Source: Nemertoderma westbladi (lineage: Eukaryota > Xenacoelomorpha > Nemertodermatida > Nemertodermatidae). From it: a stretch of 29,245 nt of DNA. Shown one piece after another: positions 19,468-29,245 of this stretch. Position numbers and translations under genes: made by a program. The stretch is taken from contig JAUCBJ010007862.1 of the NCBI GenBank assembly GCA_032718475.1, forward strand, positions 1-29,245. The letters run 5' to 3'. The notes beneath the pieces were generated by a model that saw nothing but the letters and a program-made list of their open reading frames with translations, had not been told where the DNA came from and made no database searches. The number at the start of each line of letters is the position of its first letter. Positions within the stretch are counted from its first letter, which is position 1.

Positions 19468-19917
19468 TTACTTGCGTCGCGACTTGCGTTGTTTGTTGGA
19501 CCGTTTGCGGGACCGTTTTTTGCTGTTGGTGCGACGTGATCTCGATCTGCACTTACACGACTTCCTCCGCATACAGGGACAGGAATCCACGGACTTCTTC
19601 ACCCTCGAGTGTGTCGGACACCTGTACTCGCGGTTCACCTTGCTCAGCCACTTGTACAGTGTCTGGTAGTGCCTCTTAGTGAGACTGGGTCCGCAGGTTC
19701 GCATTAGAAAAGCCGCGAATGCGGAGTTGTTGCCATGGTAAAAGCGGAACTTCCTCACTAGTTGATCTGTTCTCTCGATCCCGTGGACTCGAAGTCGTTC
19801 GCAGATTGTCGGCCCGATCCCCGGAACACGATGGAGTTTTGTTCGAATCATTTTCTGCATTTCTATCTTTCCGAAATTCTTTTCTTTTTTAGTTTGACTT
19901 TGCGTTCTGTTACCCAT
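19468..19917 (-). CDS. BAF-like protein with protamine-like basic tail
   Basis: An intact single-exon frame of 149 codons with a good start context (AAAATGG). Residues about 26-95 resemble barrier-to-autointegration factor: a helix-hairpin-helix with VPGIGPTICERLRVHGI (31-47), then FAAFLMRTCGPS (the TCG is typical of the family) and a closing helix YQTLYKWLSKV. BAF proteins dimerise and bind double-stranded DNA, linking chromatin to the nuclear envelope. Residues 96-149 are unlike BAF: 25 of 54 are Arg or Lys, with many Ser and five Cys (SCPCMRRKSCKC), ending in RKRSNKQRKSRRK. This looks like a sperm nuclear basic protein or protamine. The gene is visibly richer in G+C than its flanks. A possible poly(A) signal (ATTAAA) lies about 20 bases past the stop. 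The BAF-like call is fairly good; a sperm chromatin role is inference. Confidence 0.75.
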   Translation of the reverse strand: MGNRTQSQTKKEKNFGKIEMQKMIRTKLHRVPGIGPTICERLRVHGIERTDQLVRKFRFYHGNNSAFAAFLMRTCGPSLTKRHYQTLYKWLSKVNREYRCPTHSRVKKSVDSCPCMRRKSCKCRSRSRRTNSKKRSRKRSNKQRKSRRK

Positions 19918-20384
19918 TTTTGTATCTTTATTTTGACAAATTATTTATTTTACATTGAAAGTTGTTTGTAAACATAGATTTAAACTAAGTCAACGAAAGG
20001 TACAGTTACATCTTTGCATTCTATAGTACTTAGTGTACACAATGTCTCGCAATATAATGTCTTTATTCAGGTGCAGATTGTCTAGGCCTACATAATATTT
20101 GGATTCCTTACATGGTCAGCTTTCCATCAGTACCAAAAAATCACAATACGGTTAAAGAATAACTGCGGTGTAACTGGCGCAATATCGTCGGAGACACCTT
20201 TTTCAAATGCTTGTAGCTAAAGAATGAAAGCGAAAATAAAAATTCTGGCTCACCCAGTCAGTGGTCGGGAGTTGAAACTATCTCTGTTTCAAATTTCATG
20301 CAATTTCAAGCATCTTAAGATTTGGAGAAATATTGTTTTGTAGGGGGGGGCAGGTACCTGTATAACGACACTATATTCCAGCAT

Positions 20385-20420
20385 GGCCATCGTAATACGA
20401 TGAATCGTATTACGATGGCC
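20385..20420. repeat. Perfect 17-bp foldback
   Basis: GGCCATCGTAATACGAT and ATCGTATTACGATGGCC form a perfect stem around GA. ATTCCAG stands just outside on both sides (about 20375 and 20424). Confidence 0.9.
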
Positions 20421-20837
20421 TTGATTCCAGGACATGGTGTAAACCCGTGACTTAATTACCCAAACTCTTTTTTAAATGCAGTTTTGTAGCTGTTGTCGGC
20501 TATTGATTTATGTTCTGGAACATAATTTCGACTCGTTACATTTTAATTTTTCGTTGTCAAGTAGCTAATGCTTTCAATTATCTTTCAGTTAGGGCTAGCG
20601 TTTTTTTTATAGCAAAAATCTTAATTAAAAAAAATTAAAAATTTAAAAATATAAAAAATTAAAATACAGTAATGTTATTTGCATTGTATTAATGGTAACA
20701 TAAATGTTATTTATAGAAGAAAGACAAAGCTTTAGGTACCGGTACTTGAAAGCAACTATATTGAATTTGTAACAAGATTAATATTTATTATTAATAATAA
20801 TTACTTTTTATCAACGCGGTCCATTTTTGGTGTGGGT

Positions 20838-20856
20838 GGGGGGGGGGGGGGGGGGG
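20838..20856. repeat. 19-G homopolymer
   Basis: An uninterrupted G run. Its exact length is likely to be unreliable in an assembly. Confidence 0.9.
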
Positions 20857-21026
20857 TTAAGGGTAGGGGCCCGAAAATCCATAATCCGTCCCCGACTGAA
20901 GCTCACTGGTGGTAAGTGGGCCAGTTGGGTTATTGAACTCATATATATGCTGGCACTTATCTCTGCTCTTTCTAATACTCTTAAATCGGTAGTTTTGGGA
21001 GCGCATAGCGAATTCGATCGCTAACA

Positions 21027-24000
21027 ATCCCTCATTAATGTTTGTGTCCATCATTAATGTTTGTGTCCCTCATTAATGTTTGTGTCCCTCATTAATGTTT
21101 GTGTCCCTCATTAATGTTTGTAACCCTAATTAATGTTTATGTCCCTCATTAATGTTTGTGTCCCTCATTAATGTTTGTGTCCCTCATTAATGTTTGTGTC
21201 CCTCATTAATGTTTGTAACCCTAATTAATGTTTGTGTCACTCATTAATGTTTGTGTCCCTCATTAATGTTTGTGTCCCTAATTAATGTTTGTGTCCTTCA
21301 TTAATGTTTGTGTCCCTCATTAATGTTTGTGTCCCTCATTAATGTTTATGTCCCTCATTAATGTTTGTGTCCCTCATTAATGTTTGTGTCCCTCATTAAT
21401 GTTTGTAACCCTAATTAATGTTTGTGTCCCTCATTAATGTTTGTGTCCCTCATTAATGTTTGCGTCCATCATTAATGTTTGTGTCCCTCATTAATGTTTG
21501 TGTCCCTCATTAATGTTTGTAACCCTAATTAATGTTTTTGTCCCTCATTAATGTTTGTGTCCCTCATTAATGTTTGTGTCCCTCATTAATGTTTGTGTCC
21601 CTCATTAATGTTTGTAACCCTAATTAATGTTTGTGTCCCTCATTAATGTTTGTGTCCATCATTAATGTTTGTAACCCTAATTAATGTTTGTGTCCCTCAT
21701 TAATGTTTTTGTCCCTCATAAATGTGTGTAACCCTATTTAATGTTTGTGTCCCTCATTAATGTTTGTAACCCTAATTAAAGTTTGTGTCCCTTATTAATG
21801 TTTGTGTCCCTCATTAATGTTTGCGTCCATCATTAATGTTTGTGTCACTCATTAATGTTTGTGTCCCTCATTAATGTTTGTATCCCTAATTAATGTTTGT
21901 GTCCCTCATTAATGTTTGTGTCCCTCATTAATGTTTGTGTCCCTCATTATGTTTGTGTCCCTCATTAATGTTTGTAACCCTAATAAATGTTTGTGTCCCT
22001 CATTAATGTTTGTGTCCCTCATTAATGTTTGTGTCCCTCACTAATGTTTGTGTCCCTTATTAATGTTTGTGTCCCTCATTAATGTTTGCGTCCATCATTA
22101 ATGTTTGTGTCACTCATTAATGTTTGTGTCCCTCATTAATGTTTGTAACCATAATTAATGTTTGTGTCCGTCATTAATGTTTGTGTCCCTCATTAATGTT
22201 TGTGTCCCTCATTAATGTTTGTGTCCCTCATTAATGTTTGTATCCCTCATTAATGTTTGTCACCCTGAATGTTTGTGTCCCTAATAAATGTTTGTGTCCC
22301 TCATTAATGTTTGTGTCCTTCATTAATGTTTGTGTCCCTCATTAATGTTTGTGTCCCTCACTAATGTTTGTGTCCCTTATTAATGTTTGTGTCCCTCATT
22401 AATGTTTGCGTCCATCATTAATGTTTGTGTCACTCATTAATGTTTGTGTCCCTCATTAATGTTTGTAACCATAATTAATGTTTGTGTCCGTCATTAATGT
22501 TTGTGTCCCTCATTAATGTTTGTGTCCCTCATTAATGTTTGTGTCCCTCATTAATGTTTGTATCCCTCATTAATGTTTGTCACCCTGAATGTTTGTGTCC
22601 CTCATTAATGTTTGTGTCCTTCATTACTGTTTGTGTCCCTCATTAATGTTTGTGTCCCTCATTAATGTTTGTGTCCCTCATTAATGTTTGTGTCCCTCAT
22701 TAATGTTTGTGTCCCTCATTAATGTTTGTGTCACTCATTAATGTTTGTGTCCCTCATTAATGTTTGTAACCCTATTTAATGTTTGTGTCCTTCATTAATG
22801 TTTGTGACCCTCATTAATGTTTGTAACCCTAATTAATGTTTGTGTCCCTCATTAATGTTTGTGTCCCTCATTAATGTTTGTGTCCCTCATTATTGTTTGT
22901 GTCCCTCATTAATGTTTGTAACCCTAATTAATGTTTGTGTCCCTCATTAATGTTTGTTTCCCTCATTAATGTTTGTGTCCCTCATTAATGTTTGTAATCC
23001 TAATTAATGTTTGTGTCCCTCATTAGTGTTTGTGTCCCTCATTAATGTTTGTGTCCCTCATTAATGTTTGTGTCCCTCATTAATGTTTGTGTCCCTCATT
23101 AATGTTTGTGTCCCTCATTAATATTTGTAACCCTAATTAATGTTTGTGTCCCTCATTAATATTTGTGTCCCTCATTAATGTTTGTGTCCCTCACTAATGT
23201 TTGTGTCCCTCATTAATGTTTGTAACCCTAATTAATGTTTGTGTCCCTCATTAATGTTTGTAACCCTAATTAATGTTTGTGTCCCTCATTAATGTTTGTG
23301 TCCCTCATTAATGTTTGTGTCCCTCATTAATGTTTGTCACCCTCAATGTTTGTGTCCCTCATTAATGTTTGTCACCCTCAATGTTTGTGTCCCTCATTAA
23401 TGTTTGTGTCCTTCATTACTGTTTGTGTCCCTCATTAATGTTTGTGTCCTTCATTAATGTTTGTGTCCCTCATTAATGTTTGTGTCCCTCATTAATGTTT
23501 GTGTCCCTCATTAATGTTTGTGTCCCTCATTAATGTTTGTAACCCTAATTAATGTTTGTGTCACTCATTAATGTTTGTGTACCTCATTAATGTGTGTGAC
23601 CCTAATTAATGTTTCTGTCCCTCATTAATGTTTGTGTCCCTCATTAATGTTTGTGTCCCTCATTAATGTTGGTATCCCTCATTAATGCTTATGACCCTCA
23701 TTAATGTTTGTGTCCCTCATTAATGTTTGTGTCCCTCATTAATGTTTGTAACCCAAATTAATGTTTGTGTCCCTAATTAATGTTTGTGTCCCTCATTAAT
23801 GTTTGTATCCCTCATTAATATTTGTGTCCCTCTTTAATGTCTGTGACCCTCATTAATGTTTGTGTCCCTCATTAATGTTTGTATCCCTCATTAATGTTTG
23901 TGACCATCATTAATGTTTGTGTCCCTCATTAATGTTTGTGTCCCTCATTAATGTTTGTGACCCTCATTAATGTTTGTGACCATCATTAATGTTTGTGTCC

Positions 24001-25640
24001 CTCATTAATGTTTGTATCCCTCTGTTTGTGTCCCTCATTAATGTTTGTGACCTTCATTAATGTTTGTGTCCCTCATTAACGTTTGTGTCCCTAATTAATG
24101 TTTGTGTCCCTCATTAATGTTTGTATCCCTCATTAATATTTGTGTCCCTCTTTAATGTCTGTGACCCTCATTAATGTTTGTGTCCCTCATCAATGTTTGT
24201 ATCCCTCATTAATGTTTGTGACCCTCATTAATCTTTGTATCCCTCATTAATGTTTGTGACCCTCATTAATGTTTGTGTCCCTCATTAATGTTTGTGACCC
24301 TCATTAATGTTTGTGGCCATCATTAATGTTTGTGGCCCTCATTAATGTTTGTATCCCTCTGTTTGTGTCCCTCATTAATGTTTGTGACCTTCATTAATGT
24401 TTGTGTCCCTCATTAATGTTTGTGTCCCTAATTAATGTTTGTGTCCCTCATTAATGTTTGTATCCCTCAATAATATTTGTGTCCCTCTTTAATGTCTGTG
24501 TCCCTAATTAATGTTTGTGTCCCTCATTAATGTTTGTGTCCCTCATTAATGTTTGTGTCCCTCATTAATGTTTGTGTCCCTCATTAATGTTTGTATCCCT
24601 CATTAATATTTGTGTCCCTCTTTAATGTCTGTGACCCTCATTAATGTTTGTGTCCCTCATCAATGTTTGTATCCCTCATTAATGTTTGTGACCCTCATTA
24701 ATCTTTGTATCCCTCATTAATGTTTGTGACCCTCATTAATGTTTGTGTCCCTCATTAATGTTTGTGACCCTCATTAATGTTTGTGGCCATCATTAATGTT
24801 TGTGGCCCTCATTAATGTTTGTATCCCTCTGTTTGTGTCCCTCATTAATGTTTGTGACCTTCATTAATGTTTTTGTCCCTCATTAATGTTTGTGACCCTC
24901 ATTAATGTTTGTGTCCTTCATTAATGTTTGTGACCCTCATTAATGTTTGTGACCATCATTAATGTTTGTATCCCTCATTAATGTTTGCGTCCCTCATTAA
25001 TGTTTGTGTCCCATATTAAAGTTTGTGTCCCTCATTAATGTTTGTGCCCCTGATTAATGTTTGTGCCCCTGATTAATTTGTGCCCCTAATTAATGTTTGT
25101 GTCCCTCATTAATGTTTGTGACCTTCATTAATGTTTGTGACCTTCATTAATGTTTGTGTCCCACATTAATGTTTGCGTCCCTCATTAATGTTTGTGTCCC
25201 ATATTAAAGTTTGTGTCCCTCATTAATGTTTGTGCCCCTGATTAATGTTTGTGCCCCTGATTAATTTGTGCCCCTAATTAATGTTTGTGTCCCTCATTAA
25301 TGTTTATGTCCCTCATTAATGTTTGTGACCCTCATTAATGTTTGTGACCATCATTAATGTTTGTATCCCTCTGTTTGTGTCCCTCATTAATGTCTATGAC
25401 CCTCATTAATGTTTGTGTCCCTCATTAATGTTTGTGTCCCTAATGTTTGTGTCCCTCATTAATGTTTGTATCCCTCATTAATATTTGTGTGCCTCTTTAA
25501 TGTCTGTGACCCTCATTAATGTTTGTGTCCCTCATTAATGTTTGTATCCCTCATTAATGTTTGTGACCCTCATTAATGTTTGTGTCCCTCATTAATGTTT
25601 GTGTCCCTCATTAATGTTTGTAAACTCTCATTAATCTTTG
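21027..25640. repeat. 19-bp satellite array
   Basis: About 240 head-to-tail copies of CATTAATGTTTGTGTCCCT. A GTAACCCTAATT variant is frequent from 21120 to about 23560 and then nearly vanishes. GTGACCCTC and GTATCCCTC variants dominate the right half. Larger duplications are visible: 22031-22277 again at 22351-22597 (shift 320), 24131-24390 again at about 24601-24860 (shift 470), and the CCCCTGATTAATTTG block near 25070 again near 25260 (shift about 188). Because 19 is not a multiple of 3, every frame meets TAA each 57 bases, so the array is non-coding. Confidence 0.97.
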
Positions 25641-25719
25641 TTGAATCGAGTTATGTTGCTGTTGTAAGTGTCTAAACCACGTAACGAACCTAGTTTGGGT
25701 AAATTACTTATACGAAAAC

Positions 25720-25815
25720 GGTAACCAGCCCTCCGTGTGGTCAGTCTCGGTGCCTAACAATGTCCAGTGATTAACGACACACACCAAGGGGAGACCGTAT
25801 TCGAGTCCGGTTCAA
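25720..25815 (+). other. Possible tRNA-derived SINE head
   Basis: TATTCGAGTCCGG near 25799-25810 resembles a pol III B box. GTGGTCAGTCTCGGTGCC about 60 bases upstream could be a worn A box. No cloverleaf with paired acceptor stem could be drawn, so this is at most a SINE remnant. Confidence 0.25.
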
Positions 25816-25851
25816 CTGTAAGTCACATAACGTTTTATACATATTAACTTG

Positions 25852-26132
25852 AAAGGAACACCAGTTCTACCTCGGCCAAACTGAGCAGCACCTCTACAAA
25901 CGACTCAACAAGCACCGGGAGAATATCCAAGAATATCGGAAGTTCCTAACTGCCCCTCTTAAGCCTAACAAACCGAACGTGGTGACCAATAAACCAGAAG
26001 ATATCCTTCTGGAACACTTCGCCCAGTGTCGAAAATATACTGTTACGTGCGTACAGCAATTTCGTAATCACCACCGGCGTATTCACACCGAAGCCATCCT
26101 TATTAATTTCATTCCTATTCAATTCCTAAAAT
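25852..26132 (+). pseudogene. GIY-YIG-like fragment
   Basis: An open frame just after a TGA reads QFYLGQTEQHLYKRLNKHRE, then a charged stretch and LLEHFAQC. The YLGQT...L..RL..H......EHF..C pattern matches the core of GIY-YIG domains as found in Penelope-like and some host-like multicopy proteins. The first GIY strand is missing. It differs from the Penelope GIY-YIG at 7429-8037 and so comes from another family. It ends where LINE sequence begins at 26133. Confidence 0.4.
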
Positions 26133-27160
26133 CAGAATGGGTTACGTAAAGGTAATGGGCCAATGGTGCTCATTTTGGCACTTGGAATAATTGAAGAGTT
26201 ATCAAAAAAGAAAGACAGGCATCTGGCAGTCATCTTTGTTGACTTCTTCAAGGCTTTTGATTCAGCCTCTCGCTCACGTATGTTCAGCATACTTTCATTA
26301 TATGGGATTCCTGATGAAATTATTGCAGCAATCAGATCAGTATACGATGGTTCGACAAAATTTTGTGTCTACTGTTGAGGGTGACACATAACCATTTGAA
26401 GTGTTATGGGGCGTCCTCCAGGGAGACACACTTGCACCATTCTTGTTCATAATTGTGGTTGACTATGTTCTACGCATGTCCTTAGATCATCATAATCATG
26501 ATGGGGTGATGATAACTCCACCTACTGGCTCCAAACATTGAGGAAATCCTGCCAAGTACGTAACTGATTTAGACTTTGCTGATGACTTAGGAGTACTCTC
26601 AGAATCACTCGAGGGAGCCCAACGTCTTATCAGCTCATTAGAACATGTTGCTTCTAATGTTGGTCTTTTTATTAACTCCTAAAAGACCAACATTTTGACA
26701 GTTAACTTTGAAAGTCCTTAGCAAGTCTCTGACCGGATGAGCATAAGCTCATAGGAAGGTATGCTTGAGCATGTGGACGACTTCTGTTACCTGGGATCAT
26801 GGATCCGGAAGTCAGGTGAGGACCTTCGAATACGTAAGGGAAAGGCATGGGCAGCAATGAATAGGCTTTCCAGGATTTGGAAGTCACAACGAATTCATCG
26901 CAAAACTTAAGGCCCGATTATTTAGAGCAGCAGTAGTTCCAGTACTGCTATATGGGAGTCCATGCTGGGCTCTAACTGCTGAGGACACCAAATCTTTGGA
27001 TGGCACATTCACAAGAATACTACGCCGGGTTCATTGTGTCAAGTACAATGCACACATCTCCAACCGGACAGTATAACATTGGAGGTGTCTCATTCGTTCC
27101 CACAAGCTTGATACTAGAACAAAGCCGCTTCCGCATTGCCAGACATTGCTTGCAAGTAAT
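26133..27160 (+). pseudogene. Non-LTR retrotransposon reverse transcriptase, decayed
   Basis: The central and C-terminal parts of a LINE RT in several frames with many stops. It starts at the QNGLRKGNGP region, then LAVIFVDFFKAFDSASRSRM (motif A), an in-frame TAA at about 26388, VLQGDTLAPFLFI (motif B), and YVTDLDFADDLGVLSES (the catalytic ADD, intact). After more stops come FCYLGSWIRKSGEDL, then VVPVLLYGSPCWALTAED and ILRRVHC. The last recognisable bit is QSRFRIARHCLQ near 27120-27150. The 5' half and endonuclease are missing. The clade is uncertain. Confidence 0.85.
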
Positions 27161-29010
27161 GTGATCAAAATACAAACACACTCACTCAAAAGTTATTGCA
27201 ACTTTAGTGTCTGCGCGGCGAACTCCAAAACGGAACTCAATATCCAATATTGGTTTATCTTGTTAAGCGGCTCTCTAGTTACGTGATAAATATTCGAGAA
27301 CACTAAATTATTTAACATTAAGTAAGGCAGCATTGAGAGTTGAAGAGTACAGTAATTTGAATCGCAGTAACTATGGAAGCAATATAGTAAAATACTACAG
27401 TTAAATTTATTTTGTAACACTACTGTACTGTAGTATATCGCTCTAATTCTTTTATAAAATAATTAAGCAATAAAAAAGTAGGCTTACCAATTTCAGAATA
27501 AAATTACGTGTGATATGGGGAAAAAACGTAAACTATTTTTTTTCAATATTCCCTCGACACTTTAACCTAGCTGGCCCTCTCTTAATAAAATTCCTCGAGA
27601 ATAGTGAAGAAAAGTTCTAATTTTTTCCCGTGTAATAAAGTTATATCAGTAAAGCTTGTGTCACAGGTCTCGAAATCTTCCCTACGATTAAAAGCTAAAT
27701 CACATCGAATGTAAGTGCAGACCCCGCCTTCAAACTTCCGGGTTGGATTTAGCGATTAAAATTCGAATTTCGGAAAGTTTTGGAAGCAGATATCGTGGGT
27801 TTAAATTTAAAAAATGCAGACCTTTTTTTCTCACAAAATTGATCAGGTTTCATTCTCAGCATCACTTGGGGTTTGCAGAGGCGATGTGAGGAATGAATCG
27901 TCGGTTTCTGTTTCTAAGATCGCGTCATAAAATTGAATCCCATTCATTAACTTTTATTAGTAAAAATAAAGTTGGTATTTATTATAATCAAATAAATACC
28001 AAAACAATAAGCCAATGAACTTAGTTTATTATGTAGCATGCTATATTTTGTGTTTATTGTTCCGGAATTAAGTTCCCAACGGCCATCTGTAATGGATATT
28101 TTTGGTGAATAAGTGATGTCAAATTATTGTATCTTTCGTTGGGTACAGCTTATAAGATTCGGCAATGACGTCCAGGTGGAATCTGCTAAGCTGTGCCCAA
28201 GGTACTTTCGGTGTCACCCTGGGATACGTAACCCACTGTAACACGCTATACCAACCGTGGTACACAACCACACAAAGAGCATGATGTACCAGTCAATTTC
28301 CGTCGCTATACCATTCGAAAAAATAGTTGAATCTCAATAAAACGACACAAATTTAATAAACGTTATAATAGAACTTTAAAAAAATAGAACTACAATTCAA
28401 ATTAGGTACACAACTACATACTTTAAAGTAAAAATATCGCATATCAACATCACGTATGTCGGAGCATAAACGGACTAGCACGAAATCAGGACACCAAATC
28501 AGTACCGGTATGTCACTAACTGATCGATTAATACAGTATTAAGTAAAGTCTTTATGCTACCAATGACAATATGTACTAAAGGTAAGTAACTAATACTTTA
28601 TAAATTCAACTAAATATATTAACCTCTAATAAGTACATAAGTAAGTAAATTTATAGTATTTACAAACAATTTATAATTGTTTTCGTATTATCCTTTTTAT
28701 TACTTACCGAGTTGGTAATAATCAGACTTAAATTAATTTCATTTGTTTTACATTCTGCGTTCAGTATGGTTACAAATTAATTAATTATTTTGTCATTGAC
28801 CCGGGAATATTGAATAATTAATAAGGGCAGTGTGTAATCTTTTACTCGATGCTTTCCAATTCCTAATCCATTGGGTTTTTCTAAGTGCATCATTTATTAT
28901 TGGGTTGTTATTAATTATATATTATTATTTTATTAAATTTAAATAAAATCTAAAATACACAGGATTATTTGCTACAGGAATATAATTATTTAACCTGGGA
29001 ACATAATCTT
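27161..29010. other. AT-rich non-coding stretch
   Basis: No gene, tRNA or clear repeat recognised. The small minus-strand ORF at 27193-27420 has no recognisable feature. Several short A/T runs and TTAATTAATT stretches are present. Confidence 0.5.
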
Positions 29011-29245
29011 GTGAGACAGGGGGGGGGGGGGGGGGGGGGGGGCTGGACGCAAATCCCGCCTTGGTGAATTAATATCCCGTCTCAATGTTAAATTCTCAAT
29101 TTAGGGTTAGAGCAGGTTACCAGTGGCACGATATCTTAACCAAAACAAGAAACTAAACACAATAGAACAGGTTACAGTTTTATTTTTTAGAGTAATCAGC
29201 TGTTGTTTACGTCGAATTTCCCCTGGAGAGGGATGAATTTTTATT
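29011..29245 (-). repeat. Long inverted repeat, right arm, with 24-G run
   Basis: Reverse-complement partner of 15462-15712. The homopolymer is G at 29019-29042, and the match continues to the window edge, so the full length is unknown. It shares TCAATGTTAAATTCTCAATT and CAATAGAACAGGTTACAG with the complement of the left arm. Confidence 0.85.

Larger units (their letters stand above)
19918..21026. other. Non-coding flank upstream of the BAF-like gene
   Basis: It holds the presumed promoter of the minus-strand gene, but no clear TATA box at a fixed distance. A segment at 19988-20037 resembles 19138-19177, and 20499-20523 is a 25-base exact copy of 19228-19252. A G run (20838-20856) and a foldback are listed separately. 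Two small ORFs near 20830-21050 lie across each other and the G run and look spurious. Confidence 0.5.

Noticed and set aside
20827-21054. Two overlapping small ORFs around the G run
   Set aside because: One is translated through a homopolymer and the two lie antisense to each other; no domain seen.
21120-23560. Telomeric repeats (AACCCTAA)
   Set aside because: The telomere-like 8-mer occurs only as a variant inside the 19-bp unit and is never in tandem.
21027-25640. CRISPR-like array
   Set aside because: Units are contiguous 19-mers with no unique spacers, and the setting is an animal genome.
4300-28510. Enrichment of the palindrome GTACCGGTAC (for example 4333, 8183, 20736)
   Set aside because: Several copies occur, but without a genome background I cannot say that it is unusual.

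Overview
The window is animal nuclear DNA, AT-rich and almost entirely made of mobile-element remains and tandem repeats. BEL/Pao retrotransposons are known only from animals, and BAF-like proteins are also an animal family. Penelope-like, piggyBac-like and several non-LTR (LINE) fragments are present as well. The mix suggests an invertebrate, perhaps marine, but the species cannot be fixed from sequence alone. There is no bacterial-type operon, no rRNA and no convincing complete tRNA.

Left part (1-9.8 kb): a BEL/Pao gag-pol lies on the minus strand and runs off the left edge, with a tRNA-Tyr-like primer-binding site and a probable 5' LTR. A short gag piece of a second BEL/Pao element follows on the plus strand. 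It is cut by a minus-strand Penelope-like element (about 4786-8056) that keeps the usual head-to-tail partial duplication. Next come the front half of a piggyBac-like transposase (plus) and, end to end with it, a decayed gene with FEN1/PIN-like motifs (minus).

Middle (9.8-19.4 kb): non-coding DNA with a scatter of RFX X-box-like palindromes, a CCACC-rich array, the 3' end of a LINE, a MITE-like inverted-repeat element, one arm of a distant inverted repeat carrying a run of 24 C, and a 51-bp minisatellite of about 46 units that flanks a LINE linker fragment.

Right part (19.4-29.2 kb): the only intact, non-transposon-like gene is a single-exon ORF at 19468-19917 (minus). It joins a BAF-like fold to an Arg/Lys/Ser/Cys-rich protamine-like tail. 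It is followed by a 36-nt perfect foldback, a 4.6-kb satellite of a 19-bp unit with higher-order duplications, a GIY-YIG fragment, a badly decayed LINE reverse transcriptase, and about 1.8 kb of featureless AT-rich DNA. The window ends in the other arm of the inverted repeat, with 24 G.

The genes do not form a pathway. Most are dead or dying transposon proteins. The observations most worth following are the BAF/protamine-like protein, the FEN1/PIN-like family, the Penelope pseudo-LTR with a decayed hammerhead-like motif, and the satellite and inverted-repeat architecture.
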